64,000 bases of DNA from Puffinus mauretanicus (GCA_023333565.1 JAJKFH010003229.1:1834001-1898000), one strand, 5' to 3'; shown: positions 49,801 to 62,674, numbered from the stretch's first letter. A program made the numbers and translations. Notes: generated from the sequence alone by a model not told the origin.

Positions 49801-51724
49801 TCGCTGTGGAAGGCACTGAAACAGGACAAAACATGACAAGATACAGAATAATCTAGAATTAGAGAGTTGATGTGAAATATAAGAAATGTATAGAGAGTAC
49901 ATAGTGGAAACACCTTAAGCATTTTATTCCCAGCATTCTCCTCTTCTTTGGATGGATAAAAGGTGGTGGTTGTGGTGGTGGTGGTGAGAGGGAAGGAAAT
50001 GGAAAATGGAAGGAGAACCTTCTAGGTTTATCTAGAATTTATTCATCAAATATTCAAATAGCCTATCTATTTTAACCATTACTAAGTTATGTTTGAGAGG
50101 TGGTATTTTTCCTGTTGTTTATCTTGAAAGTTTTCTTATGAAATACATGGTTTTGCTATGAGGTGCATATTGTTTTGTGAAAATTGCAATTTTTATCAAA
50201 GATATGTCTTCCTTCAAATATATTATTGAGTAAAATATCTCAGCTGTTTGTAACTCCAAGACTATTGACTTCCACACTGCAAGTGGGATGAGTAGTGTTA
50301 TTTTCTCCCCAACTTTTAAAGCCTGCTTTCTCAGCATAGCATTCAATGGACATTGCACCAGCTTAACACAGCCAACCACTTGGTAATAACCTTACCACTT
50401 GATTTGCCAACAACTTATACTTATACAAATCTGAGGCATTTTTTTACTGTCTACTTAAAACAAAGCCATGCCAAAAAGGAAGTAAGGAAGCTGAAGCTGT
50501 GTGTGTGGATCAGTATTTCAGGCTGCCTCACATGAAGGATCTGAAACATGTTATAAAGCAAGTCAGCCCAGCTGTTCTTACTAAGTGGGCTCCACATGGC
50601 CTGAAGTTAACTCTCTTGTTCCCCCTAACAAAGGTTCAGTATATTGGGGAAGATATTAGAAGAATAATCATGAGAAACAGTTCTACTTTCTACATGACAA
50701 AGTAAATATAAACCATGTTGTAGGAAAAATGTAATTCCCACAGCAAGAATTTCAGCTTTAGTGTGCTACCTGGAACAGATCCTCCTTATTTGAAGAATCA
50801 GCTCTGTGGAAAGGTGTCCCTGTGGCTAGGCTGTGCCGTAAGATGACAGGTTTCTCACAACTTAAGCTTGAAGAGATAGCTGTATGAAGAAGGTATGTAG
50901 ATATTTACAGGCCTATGCACAACATCTTACAACTTTCCAAGTGCTTGTCTGACAATGTGAACATGGTAAGAATCATATCCTTCATTCAGAAAAAAGGCTT
51001 CTAAAGGAAGGAAAAATTATATTAAAACAATAGCATCCTGTTGCATGAATGTGTGTGGGGGAGAGAAAGGACTTGAAAGAATTCTGCTGAACCAAGTCCT
51101 GGTATGTACACAAAATGGTAATGTAAAGCTCACATGTGGGGTATCAAAGGGAGTGTCTACTTTCTTCCTTCTGTTACAGCGTTTTGCAGATGAACAGTTC
51201 TGGCCTAAAATAGAAACTATGTTTTGTAAATTGTACCACACAAGTTTGCAGAGTTGCAGGCTCATCAACTAGCTGTAGCTAGGAACCTTAAGAAAACCAT
51301 GAAAAAGGCAGCTTTGTGTCACTTCTTGTGTTTGATGTCTGTGGAGTGAAGCACATTGGGTGATATGCTATTACAGGCTTATTCTTTTTTTCTCTTCGGA
51401 GGACAGGTCTAAGAGCTGTAGCCCCAGAGCCATCTATCTTTTAGATTCTTTAGTCACTGCAACAGCTTATTCATTGCACGCCTGCAAAATTGACTGTGAC
51501 AGCACAAGCAGTCACCTTGCTTCAGTCTGCCGTAGTTTCCTATTATCCTCGCGCTGCTGTAAAAAGTGTCCTTGTCTGCTACTGTGACATAAGTGGTCAA
51601 AAGCCGTTCTGTGATGTATATTGCTTTGCTGCCCTCAGTCCGGGCTGTGCACGTCTTAGCAGCTGATATGCTTCAAGTGTCAGTTCTTGTGCTCAGAATA
51701 TTTTACCCAAATTGTCATCTCACT
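46856..51724. other. Unique sequence, no gene seen
   Basis: No recognisable gene. Contains a GGT-rich simple repeat at 49962-49986 and scattered short open frames on both strands. Confidence 0.5.
49962..49986. repeat. (GGT)n microsatellite, imperfect
   Basis: GGTGGTGGTTGTGGTGGTGG and one further unit, with one interruption. Flanked by purine-rich sequence and no gene. Confidence 0.85.
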
Positions 51725-51768
51725 GATGCTGGTTTTATACCAGTGTAACTCAACTGAGTTACGACTCA
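51725..51768 (+). repeat. Possible scrap of a palindromic amniote repeat
   Basis: TTTTATACCAGTGTAACTCA, followed by ACTGAGTTAC, resembles the TTTACACCAGTGTAACTC core common in reptile and bird palindromic repeats. Only the core is visible and no inverted ends were found. Confidence 0.3.
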
Positions 51769-53489
51769 TGGCACCTAAGACACCTTTGTGATGGGATGAA
51801 CTGGCCTCTGGCTTTGATTAGCTGCCTGCCTATCAAAAACTTAAAGTCAGGCAGTGAACCCAATTGCAAGTGAATTTGCAGAAGCCTCTGTTGAAAGTAG
51901 TATCTGCTCTTCTGATACTGTTTCAGATCTAATGAAAAGGTCACAGGAGTGAATGTTCCTTGTAATGTTATGTTCCCAGTGGAGATTATTCACTAGCCGT
52001 TTGCTCAGCTCTCAGCTATTTATTACTGCACAGCACAGTGCCATCATTTCTGGAGGTGCTGTTCATTGCCCACTGTTCATTTGAACAAGCCAGAAATATT
52101 TCTGTTCTCTGCCATTGTGCCTGGAAGTGTCATTAACCAACACAACATCACCAAACGAGTCAGCTCATGTGGCCGTACTGCAGCAGCATTGCTGGAAGCA
52201 CTGTTCTCGTTCTCACTTCTCTGGGCAATCACAGATGACAGCAAAGCCAACCATTTTTTAAAAAGATCACCAGCAGTAAAACCACAAATTTGCTCCTGGC
52301 TACAGTTTTCCAAAACCTGTGCAGGCTGCCTGAAAATGAAATAATTCACATAATCTCCCTTCCCCTTCCATGACTTTTTCCAACGTGCTTCCATGGTTTT
52401 GCCATCTTTGGTGCAGTACACAGCATGGCAATGGCTCACATCCCATAGTTTCAGGAAGAGTTAGATTTGCTCAGACAGTTTCAGTGTATCCCATGATGGT
52501 AACACTATACAGAAATACCCTCAGATAGTTAGCTTTAAATACGGTACAGGATTACATAATAAGTAAGTGATATCCTTCTCATTTTATTATTCCATAGTTA
52601 AGCACATAATGCCAGAGGTAGTAGTTTAATAAGCACAAAATACTTCATTGCTGAAGCAACAAATTCAAACACAAGTACTCTGGAAAACTCACAAATGAAA
52701 CTGGCCCACCTGTCTTCACTGCATCAGATGTAGTTCTTTAATGATGTTACAATGCTTTTGCACCATTCAATATCTTCATTTACTTTCACAACTACTATCC
52801 TCTCAGCAATCCTTTGTAATAAATGTATGTGCATATATAAATACACACTGGGTGAATGTGAGGACATTTTGACTAAAACATCCAGGACAACAAGCACAAT
52901 TTTGACCTTGTTGTTTGGTCTAGTACAGGAGGGCAAAAGAGGTGCTGAAACAGAAGAAATATCCGTTTTGAAAAGGGTTTCAAAGATACTTATAACAGGA
53001 GGGCCAATACCTGCTGAAGATGGTTTTGTCCAAGCCACACTGATTTTCTTGGTAGAGTTATACAATGTTTTCTAGGCATAAGACAAGCAGATGAGGGATT
53101 AAAAAAAAATTTACTGGAGAAATTGTCAAAGGCCTCTCCACCACCAACATGCCTCTCAGGTCTAGTGGCATGCACAGTCGCTTAAATGGAGCCTACAAAG
53201 CCATCTTGAGAAGACACTTATGTTTAAGCTTGGTTAATGTTAATTCTTGATGACATCACAGCCAAGTTTCAAACATCTGCCCCATAGGGTGGTTTTATTA
53301 CACAGCTGGTATAGGATGACTGTAAGTGATTTTCTTTTCCCTGTAGGTCATGAAAATTAAACTTTAAATGTGGTCAGTGTCTTAAATTCTTCCTGCCAAA
53401 TTAACGTTGATTGGTTTGAAGAAGCCCTCTCTGTGCTGTAGCCAGCACCCTTTGTCAGTCAGAAACCCTCACTTCACTGGCATTTGCTG
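51769..53489. other. Unique sequence, no gene seen
   Basis: The region 52724-53075 is open on both strands for more than 105 codons (107 plus, 113 minus), but neither reading resembles a known protein. A degraded retroposed copy of some gene is possible and cannot be judged by eye. Confidence 0.45.
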
Positions 53490-53560
53490 CAGCTGGATGC
53501 TGTGCTGAAATGCTTGGGATGAAAGGAGGGGCTGCACAGCTGCTACTTTGCTGTATAAGC
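53490..53560 (+). promoter_or_regulatory. Candidate TATA promoter with two CAGCTG E-boxes
   Basis: Two CAGCTG E-boxes (53490-53495 and 53537-53542) lie upstream of TGTATAAGC, a TATA-like box at 53554-53559. Transcription would start near 53585-53590. CAGCTG sites close to a TATA box are seen in tissue-restricted promoters, for example in muscle, but both motifs are short and can occur by chance. A second TATATATA stretch lies at 53668-53675. Confidence 0.3.
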
Positions 53561-53584
53561 CCAGAAACCCCAGAGCCCGTTTAG

Positions 53585-53812
53585 TGGCACGAGGGAGAGC
53601 GAGAAGGATTTTGTGAGGGGGGGCGGGGGTGCAGACAGTGTGAGCAGGAGCTTCCTTTAGGGACAGCTATATATATGCATCTCGCTCCATAGCTGGTCCT
53701 CTCCAGATGGATTCTTGGTACGCGCAATTTGCTTTTGACATTTCCTGGCTGACAGTAACTATTATGATTCTGCGCACACACACGCACCCTCTCCCTCCTT
53801 CCTGAAGGAGAG
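53585..53812 (+). other. Candidate first exon (unidentified)
   Basis: The segment lies downstream of a TATA-like box and ends in a strong splice donor (GGAGAG followed by GTAAGG, cut at about 53812). It contains an ATG at 53707 opening a 32-codon frame (it starts MDSWYAQFAFDISWL), which stops at 53803-53805, eight bases before the donor. The frame has a hydrophobic middle, but I do not recognise it. If transcribed, the exon would be mostly 5' untranslated, or the small frame would be an upstream or micropeptide ORF. The GC-rich stretch at 53609-53632 fits a promoter-proximal leader. No transcript evidence is available. Confidence 0.25.
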
Positions 53813-53918
53813 GTAAGGCTTTAGTGTTCCCTCTGGTTACGTCTAGACAGGCCAACTTGTTTAGCCTTATGTTTTTCCCTGTGCTATAAAAAGACTCATG
53901 ACTTCTTTTTCTTTGAAG

Positions 53919-54038
53919 GAAGCCCTGGAAAAAAAAGAAGAAGAAGAAGAAGAAGATGATGAAGAAGATGAAGAAGAAGATGAAGAAGAAGAAGAAGGAG
54001 AAAGAGTAGCCCATCCCCTAAGACCCCTGATTTTTTAG
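53919..54038 (+). other. Candidate exon with an acidic Glu/Asp frame (unidentified)
   Basis: A good acceptor (CTTCTTTTTCTTTGAAG, ending at 53918) lies 106 bases after the donor of the candidate first exon. In the frame starting at the first exon base, the sequence reads EALEKKEEEEEEDDEEDEEE, continues through more acidic residues and GERVAHPLRPLIF, and stops at TAG 54036-54038. Mixed GAA and GAT codons and a non-repetitive C-terminal tail are mildly unlike a plain microsatellite. The 32-codon ATG frame upstream does not join it in phase. With the proposed junction, the frame without a stop reads lysine-rich instead. A simple GAA repeat next to a chance acceptor is an equally good explanation. 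Confidence 0.2.
53928..54006. repeat. GAA/GAT trinucleotide repeat
   Basis: An A run followed by about 23 GAA and GAT triplets with no other interruption. A 115-codon minus-strand frame across it begins with a long Phe-rich string, which is only the complement of this repeat. Confidence 0.9.
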
Positions 54039-54379
54039 TTTCTTAGTAATGCAACAACTATATTCCAAAAGCTATTCTGTACTGTGCCCCATATCACTAC
54101 CTACCTGCTCATAAATATATCTTTATGTAGAAACTTTATGTCAACGTGTTGTTTAAAGTCAGATTTGGCTATAAGGGGCTAGATTATAGATCCCTGATAT
54201 CTTTTAAAAGTTGTTATTAGTTTCTCTATTTTTCTTCTTTATCCTGAAACAGGGACAAAACCATCTTGCATTCTTTCATCTTTGGCTTGCGGGGCACCTC
54301 TAAGAAGGTTTCTGCTGTTTTCTGAGCAAGTGTAAAGCATTTGCTTTCACAGTTCCTAGTACCAGCCTACACACTTCTG

Positions 54380-54490
54380 TTTCCCTGTAATCAGAGCACT
54401 TCTTGATGAATTATTATACTGCTGCTTTTGATAATAATTTCTACCTCACAGGGTATTCCATATTAATGAATGAAGAAAGGTGTTGAAAGG
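54380..54490 (+). repeat. Possible MIR-like SINE tail
   Basis: TGATAATAATTTCTACCTCA followed by CAGGGTATT resembles the end of MIR (GATAATAATACCTACCTCAC, then AGGGTTGTTGTGAGG). Only the tail region is recognisable. Confidence 0.35.
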
Positions 54491-55637
54491 CATCTAACTC
54501 ACATAAGCATTTTCAAGAGTGAATCCTACTACTTCAAGCAGTTAGAGTCTAGAGATCTGGCCTTAGGGGCAAGTTTCAATGAAGTTAATACATCTCCTTC
54601 TCCACACATAAGTTAAGTTTCTGCCACCCAGCTCAGTGCTCAGGACTGCCTATATCAATCTAAGTAGGCATACCCTTAGCTGTAAATGATTTCATTGAAA
54701 AGCTACTCTACAGCTTTTCAAATTGGGCAACCAAAAATGGAGATAGGTGAAAAAGTAGAATATCCACTGAACAATGAAGATTTTCAGAAGCATCACTGTC
54801 GGTGCACTGACACAGTGTTCATCATCCTTATATCAATCATCAGCTGTGAGTTGATGTACTGACTCATTCTGTCTTGGGTGTTTTTTCTTTTTTGTAGGAA
54901 AAGCAGAGCTAACCCTCAATTTCAAGTTGTTTTTCAAATGGAATAGATGGTCCTACAGAACAGACTGCAGAATCAGTGAACAAGAAGTCCTGCAGGCAAG
55001 CCCTCTCAAGTGTTGGACTTGAACTTCAATGAATATTATTATTTCATTTACAAGTAACTACACTTTTCAGCAGATTGATTCTTGTGAATCTGTAAAACTT
55101 ACTGCTTGAAAAATATACAAACCAAATACTTCCCCCCCCTCATTTTAAAGGGAACAGTTTCTCCTGGCAATAAGATACACCTTTACTTCTTAATATCTTA
55201 CCCTGCTTTCAAACTTAATATTAACTGTGTAGAACCATAAAAAGCGATGGGAGTCAAATAGCAAGCAGTGTTTTTTGAGACTGCTGCTAATATAAAACCT
55301 ACGGTATCCGGTGCCTATTGGCTTGTTGCTGAATTTTATCTCGGATTGGTGAATTGTTTTTTTTTCCCCTTCTCATAACTATACTACAACAGCATTAAAA
55401 GTGCTCTCTGTCTCAGCTGAAATTTTATAGGATGCACAACTTGCACAGAGGCCTTACTTCACCCTCACCAACTTGCTCCTTGGTTATAGAAAATGTAGTT
55501 TGAATGTACTACATTTTAGGTAATACTAAGCTTTTCTTGTTCCACTTGGACCTTGTGCAAAAAATGAAAGCCTAGTAATCTTTAACTTCCTACTGCTGAG
55601 CAGTACGACTTTGTGTTAAATAAATATGTTATTGGCT
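54491..55637. other. Unique sequence, no gene seen
   Basis: No open frame of 60 codons or more and no recognisable element. A run of eight C at about 55133 is the only simple repeat. Confidence 0.5.
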
Positions 55638-55814
55638 AACAGGCTGCCCAGGGAAGTGGTTGAGTCACCATCCCTGGAAGTATTTAAAAAACGTGAAGAT
55701 GAGGCGCTTAGGGACATGGTTTAGTGGGCATGGTGGTGTTGGGTTGATGGTTGGACTCAATGATCTTAGAGGTCTTTTCCAACCTTAATGATTCTATGAT
55801 TCTATGATTCTATT
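55638..55814 (+). mobile_element. CR1 LINE 3' end, 5'-truncated
   Basis: A 177-bp fragment starts at AACAGGCTGCCCAGGGAAGT and passes through CCATCCCTGGAAGTATTTAA. It then runs through TTGGACTCAATGATCTTAGA and the TCTTTTCCAACCTTAATG block, and ends in tandem octamers: ATTCTATG at 55791 and 55799, then an imperfect ATTCTATT at 55807-55814. Octamers in place of a poly(A) tail are diagnostic of CR1, and severe 5' truncation is the usual outcome of its insertion. The intact end suggests it is younger than the copy at 28.3 kb. Confidence 0.95.
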
Positions 55815-58800
55815 GCCATGCACAGAGCAGGAAAGAGAGGCACAGAAAAGTGTAAGAACACAGACTGAATTATGGTAAGATGTATTATTTTGTAAAAGAT
55901 TTGTATTTGAGGATGCACAGAGATCATTGCTCCATTCTGGTCTTCAGCCTCAGAAAGAAGGCTGAGTCATGAGGGAAACTACTTCTAACGTATTTTCCAC
56001 ACACGTTAGTAGGTATCTGTGGAGGCATCAGCATAGGCAGAAAATGGCTATATTCTTGGCACAACCCCTGACGTACTGGCCTGAAGATCTATAGTGGATG
56101 GTTTCTTCTCCTTTGGAGTCAAAGTTGCCTCTCTGCTCTGCTCTACTCGAGTTTGGCTTTCCTGTGTCTTATGAAAGACACATTATGATGTCTCAAGGAA
56201 AGAACATGATTTAGTAAGGGAAAATAATCTGTAAGTCATTAGTAATAGCTAAGTCTCTACTGAATTGCAATTTTGCCAGTCTGTTTTCATAAGAGGTACT
56301 AACATGTGAAAGTAAAAATACTAAATCTTACTCAGGAATCTACAGTTCAAGTAAAGAGCCAAGGAGTTGGATTTTCACCTAGTTTTAAGTGTCTCGGGTA
56401 GAAGAAGCAACTGTAGAAGCACCATGGTCATCTGTGATTGCATCTTTATAAAGAGGGAAATCCAGGTAGCTGCTCTAGAAAGCCGAGGGTCGGGTGGTTT
56501 TCCCCCCCATTTAAATGTGGCACAACATTAATGGAATAGGAATTTATAGACCTGTAACAGCTTACAGCTTCTAAATTGAGCCTCATGACTTTGCCTCAGC
56601 AAATGTCTGTCAGTATTTGTATTACAAACTCTATTCCATTAATTTTTTCAGTGCAGAATATGAAAGTCCTATTAGTGACATTTTAGGGAATGTTCCAGCA
56701 GCTTAGCAAAGAGTGAAGAAACAGAGACTGAATAACGGGAGAAGAAAAAGCTGGAGCGAATCCAGATGTACCTTTTACCTCCTCAGTTTGGTATAAAAAT
56801 TGTTAAGAGAGTGGGGGACTCACCCTCGCACAGTCAGACCTGTAGAAAATAACATGTAAGGTACTGATATGTTATGAAAGACCTGGTTTTGAATGACTTT
56901 CTCAAGTTTCGCCTGAATGAAGTCTGTGCTTTGTTATTACAAAGAGAAAGGTGGGGACAACTTTATGTATACTCTTTCGCTTTGTGTATCCCTGGTTAAC
57001 TCTTTCCTGAAATACAGGCTTGTTGCCAGAACTTTTCAGGAAGCGTTATGTGAAACTTAATGTCTCACGACTTTTAACATGTTGTGAATAGTTCCTAATC
57101 AACTTTCAAAGAGAGACTATCAAACAATTTCTAAATAAATAAGCTTTGTGCATCACACTGCACCCACTGTAGGCAGTAGATGAGATAGCAAGTAGTATCT
57201 GCTATAACCGTGCTGGATGGGAGAAGCATGAATAGGGGAGCCTGGGACCAAAGGAAGAACTGCTGTTTCATTCACACTAATACAAGAGGGAAGGTGGAAA
57301 TACAGGGCCTGCACCATAGGCTGTGGTTTCCTCCCTTCTTCCTGCTCCTTCTGTCTCATCCTTCAGTGCCCTTGTGGGATGCTCTGGAGGAAAAGGGATT
57401 TTTGCTGACTGCTAAGCAGTTTGGATTGGTTCCCCACCACCTCCTTCCCTGCCCCCCCAAACTAGCAATAGGAGTGGCAAATAGCCAGAAGGGGACATAT
57501 TCCCCCAGAAGATCTATTTGGAAGTTGTCAGAAGTGTCATGTTCTTTTTGGCCCAACACCTGTGGTGGGAATGAATGTTCCCCCCGCCCGATGCACTGCA
57601 CCATGCCACGCCATGCCACGCAACAGTGGAGCCTCTCTTGTGGGCAAGCGGGATGGGAACCAGGCACAGCCAGAGCTCTGTGGGCAGCGCCAGGGTGGTC
57701 CAGAGCTGAGTGAGGAGGATAACAGTAGGAGTCACAGGTAGCTACAGGGAAATAAGCAAAACACTCCCAACCTACAATGCCTGATTGATTTCTGTATATT
57801 CCTAGATCCTGGAGTTGCTCAGTCTTTTACCCTTTTCCTTTTCAAGCTCAGAACAAAAATCCCTGCTCTCTTCATTAATTTTCTTCCTTCCTTTGGGCCA
57901 AGTAGAACAGAAGCACAGAAACAAGCAGTGTGTTTAAAATGTGATGTTCATCAGATAGCTTTAAATTTATACAAGAGCTCATGTCCCTGGGAGAATCTAG
58001 TCAAGAAATTAGCAATTTTGCACATTTGCAGTTCACCAGGGATCAATTAAAAGACTATTATACTCTTTACTGATGGTGCAAGATGAAAACAGCTAATATC
58101 TCCAAGGGAACTTCTTATAAGACCCAAATTGAACTTAATGAGAAAAGACATTTGACAAATGCTGTTAGCTGTAAGATGCATTTAGCACTTGTCCAGAGCT
58201 GTGTTTCTGACTTAACCGATTTATAAGTTAGAGCATGCCCCAGCCTGTATTGATGTAAATGAGGCTGAGTGCGGTGGCTTTGACAAGGCTTGAGAGCACT
58301 GGATACATTGAGCAGGCCAACCTAATAAGATTCACATTAGTCTACATTAAATGTATGGAGAAAGCACTAGATGAACAGCCATAGTCTGGGTTGAGATTAA
58401 TTTTAAAGGAGCTCTGCTGTCTTTAGCATATGAAAATACAGGATACTTTCTGCAAAATAAACAGTATATTCTCTGAATATAGATTGAAAAGACATGAGAA
58501 TTTGAAGTTTAAAGAAATTAATGCATAGGGCTGGAGACAGACTCAGCCGTGCTTTGAAAGTACTCAGACATGTAAGGGTATGATGACAACCAAAAGAACT
58601 AGTCATGCGCTAAATTTAAGGGACAGAAGTGCTTTGAAAAATCCAAGTATATATAAAAAGGAAAGGTCCTGTAGACAAGCCTTACATGAATATCCTCAGG
58701 AAGAATAACCAGCAGTAGTAGTTCTGTACAGATTTAATCACTCAGGGATATGTTTGTCACCAGACAGGGCAGTCTGTGATCCCAGCTCCAGTATCAGTGA

Positions 58801-61800
58801 ATTTTAAAGACATTGTGCACTGCTAGCCAGGACTTCATCCTTCCTGGGACTATCTCAGCGACAATAAATGTTATTCTCTTCACTTTATGAAAGGACAGCT
58901 CCATTTTTTGTACTTTTATGCCTACTCTCCAAGACAGATTTTAAATAACAACACCAGTGTGTACCAGAACCTTGGACTGATTTTTCTTTGTTATCAGTTT
59001 CTTGGGAGGAGATGAAGTTTTCCACCTACTTAGCTGCATTGTGACCTTTCTAATTTGTTCTAAAACTAATTATATTTAAATATTAGACCTGTAAGTCATT
59101 CCAGATGCGGCTACTGTTCAGACCTTTCTTTTCAAACCATTCTAGCCATAGTCTAGATAACTTTGTTTTCAAAACCATTGCATCTCTCATATATCTAGGT
59201 ATGGATAAACCAACTTCAGTGCACCTGTAGAACCCTTCTCATTCCCCCCCAACAGGGAATCTCAGCTCAGGATGAGGTTTTTGCAAGGAAAAATTGGCAG
59301 CAGACAAAATTTGGCCATGTTCTTTCCTGTCCCATTTGGGACTACTCTTTCAGCTGTGTTACTAGCCAGGGCTACAGGTATCTTAACAGCTATGTAGCAA
59401 GGTTTTTATTATATGGTTAGCACTGTTCATAGAAAAATAAGAATACGTGAAGGCAGTAAAGTTAAGGAAACAAGTGGATGAGAAAGACTGGACAGGGCAG
59501 ATTATGGGAAGAAAAAGAAGACGGAAGAAAAAGGAAGCTGATTTGGAGAAGGATAGTTAAAATTAGAAGTAAAAGACCAGCGTCAATGTAAATAGCTTTA
59601 ATGGGAAATTGCAATAGCGCTTGAGTAGGGAAGAGAGGAGTGCCTGAAGACGAAGACTCAGACAACAAGGCTGTATGAATGTGAATGTATGGGCAGACCC
59701 AGTGACTTATTGACTCTTTGTCTTTTTGTTGCTGATCTTCATTAGCTTCTTCTCCCCTGGAATTATATCCTGCATTTTTTTTCCAACATTAAAATTACAG
59801 CAAGTTCACATTACAAACAAACTTCAAACCTCAGCTAGATTCAGAAAGTTTTCTGTCACTTTGTTTTGATTGGAAACCCACAATACAAACATCTTATTTA
59901 TATAAAGATGCCTCCCACCAAGGCCAGAACCGCAGCTTCCTTGTCAAGCATGAAGAGTGTATACAAATTTGTCTTTGGGTCCATGTCACACCACTGAGTG
60001 TGACACAGGCTCACTGTGGTGGCAGAGCAGTCTGAGGACACACAACTGTTTACATCGCTCTAATTAAGGCCAGGCTTGTTTTCAAAGAGCAGCAGAGGGT
60101 ACGGAAGGACTACATCGGTGTTGTCTTATTTTAAAATATTGTTAAACTTAAACTGGAAACCAAAGCTATAGTAAATTCAAAGTGTTATTTACAGGAAAAA
60201 TCAAGAAAAGTTATAAGCTAAACCACAAGTAGAGAAAAACAAACATTAAATGCTGAGTTTCTAGTCATATAGTCTTGGACCTCCTGACTATATACATACA
60301 GTCATTTATAACGAGGCACAGAGCTGTGAGCTCCAGTTCTCTGTTTACCACTCTGTCTAATATGGCTGTATCCATCCTACCTAGGAAAAGGGGACAATGT
60401 GAGATTCATGTGGTCACCATCATAAGGGAGACACTGCTTAAAACCATGGTTGCTTCTTGTCTTGCTCTGAGCTAGAGAGAATTGACAGTGTGAAGGGAGG
60501 CATGAAATGTCAGGGTTTGAAGCTCGAGCATGAGCTTGAACCTGTGAACTAACAAGGGAAAAGTCTTTTGATCCTGATTTTTTTACCCTTAGTATAAATC
60601 TGTTGTTTTCCACTGAGCTGTTTCTGAGGCAGAATTCATCACGCTGAGCAACTCCGCCAGCCTGTCAGCACAGCAGCAATCTGCTGCTCTTCCCTTGTAA
60701 CTGCTTGAGAGGAGCAGTCACTAAACTGAGATGCTGTCAGGTCTGTCTGAATTCTCTCCTGTTTTGAAATCTATTCAGCCCAAAAAGGTGGGTAGAAAGA
60801 GGGAGTAAGCGACAGCTCTCTGATCCTACAGCAGCAGCTGCTGTGGTCTTGGCTCTGAGGTAGACAGGCATCAAACTCCAAGACTGTCTTAGAGATCTGT
60901 CAAGATCTTTCTTAAAGTGCTGTCAAGCTGTTTCATCTTTCAAAACAGAGAAGGTGGATTTTGCCCATCTCCTTGTGTCACCACGTCTTCAGTGCACTTG
61001 TAAATGCAGCCAAAGTAAAGAGCAGCTGCACTGTAAGAGATTTTATGAGCTCTTGTTTAGCACAGCTGGTACAACCCTTACGTCTCTCCAATGCAAGCCC
61101 AAGTAACTGAGATCCACATAGAAAAATAAAATAAAAATACCGTATAATTTCTTCCATTGCATGGGAAGATTTTTCATTTCTAAAGCAAAATAGGTATCTG
61201 GGCCACTCTGCCTCTAGAGCAAGGCCTGATTGCTACAAACCCTAGTGCAAAGAGGGCTCCTGCCCAGCCAACTACAAAACAGAGGCATTTATAGATTCAG
61301 AGGCCTTAAAAGAGCTGCCTCCATCTGCGCGTTTAAAAGTTACATCCAAAATTCCCATTTTTTTCTGGTTTTCTCTGTGCTTAAATACCTCCAGTTTCTC
61401 TCCCATCACAACAATATCTCATGCGTTTACATGCCCGGCTTCCACAGCAGGCAGGACAAAGGGGTCTGTTATAAACGCAGACCTAGCTAGATCTTGCTTG
61501 CAGGCCTCACACCTATATTTCTTCCATAAATCCCAGCCAAATCTTTATTCTAAGAGGCAATTGCTGAGTTGGCTGCTGGCCCTGGAAACCACAGTTTCAA
61601 ATAAAATGCAATAGAGGAGAAAAGAAAACTACTTTTCTTCTTAAGAACAACAAAACAAAACTAACAACTGCTGCTGCAAAAAAAGGAAGGATTTTAGGTA
61701 ATGGTAATAAAAATGAGTTCAAATTTAAACCAGAGTGAGAAAACCCTTCTGAAAAAAGGTTCCTACTAAAAGGTCAATGGGGTAAGAGCCTCAAGTGGCA

Positions 61801-62566
61801 TAAAGTGAGAGAGCTCCCTGAAGTTAATGGATCCCTGACCGTTTATTCCAGAGGTAGATAAATGTCTCTTTTCAGGAGATTCATCTCCACACATGTGAGC
61901 TGTAGCGAGGGGCGGCAAGTCCCTACACTGCAGCTGCCCCCTCACAGCGTCATGTTTTGGTTGATTTAGCAGCCACCTGGGCTAACAGGCAGAAACGAAA
62001 TGAGAAACGTTTAATTAACATCAGAGGAAATGCTCCAAGTGTGCTTGGAAATAGTGGGGATAACATTAACATGCCAGTAAATATTTCATAGATTTACAGT
62101 CCTTTCAATTTAGACCTTTATTGACTCAACACACAAGTATATCCCTGTGCTGCCTTTAATCCATTTATAGTTGGTTATTTTTTTTTAATCAAAGATATGG
62201 ATAAAAGGTAACAGGAGACCACTAATGTCATGCTTGGAGGTATGAGATGCTCAGGGGTCCAGCAACCCACAGTTGCATCACCTCAGAGTATTTTGCAAGA
62301 TGTTTACTACCTAGGGATGCAAAGAATCCCTGATATTCAGCCTCTATGCCATGCGAGGTAAATATGTCTGATGAACAGAAAAAAAGCAGTAAAGGAAGTG
62401 GAAAAATGTCTGAGTCCTCTTTTTTATAAAAGAAGATAAAAAACACCACCCTGTTGGTAGAAGAAATTAAACTGTTGTACCAAATTGTGAGTCTGAATCA
62501 CCAAGTCCATATCAAAGCAACATTCAAGATGGAAGAGACTGAGAAGTTTCTTTGTACCTGCCAGCT
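55815..62566. other. Unique sequence, no gene seen
   Basis: No recognisable gene. The 57.2-57.7 kb block is GC-richer and open on both strands (167 codons plus, 103 minus) without domains. A purine-rich patch lies at 59440-59600. The 61860-62130 stretch has a high-complexity texture with TTTAATTAAC, and could be a conserved noncoding element, which only alignment can show. Confidence 0.45.
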
Positions 62567-62674
62567 TCTCTTAAAAGAGCATGACATCTTTCCAAATTCT
62601 TTTCAAGACCTTTTCAACTATTCTAAGTTGAAACAAAACCAAAACCTCAAACCCATGATTTTGACAAGAAAGAG
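62567..62674 (+). other. Exon-like block (unidentified)
   Basis: An acceptor-like TTTCTTTGTACCTGCCAG is followed by 108 bases with one open frame, and then by an ideal donor (AAAGAG followed by GTAAGTCTT). The frame reads LLLKEHDIFPNSFQDLFNYS and continues to a basic TRKR end. It is part of a 74-codon ORF starting at 62454. Size and both splice signals fit an internal exon, but I recognise no protein and found no partner exon. A noncoding RNA exon or chance are alternatives. Confidence 0.25.

Noticed and set aside
53667..54014. 115-codon minus-strand frame starting with a long phenylalanine string
   Set aside because: The Phe-rich part is the complement of the GAA/GAT repeat. The rest has no resemblance to a protein family.
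57210..57735. 167-codon plus-strand frame with antisense partners
   Set aside because: The same GC-driven effect. The composition is rich in Pro, Trp and Cys with no family resemblance.
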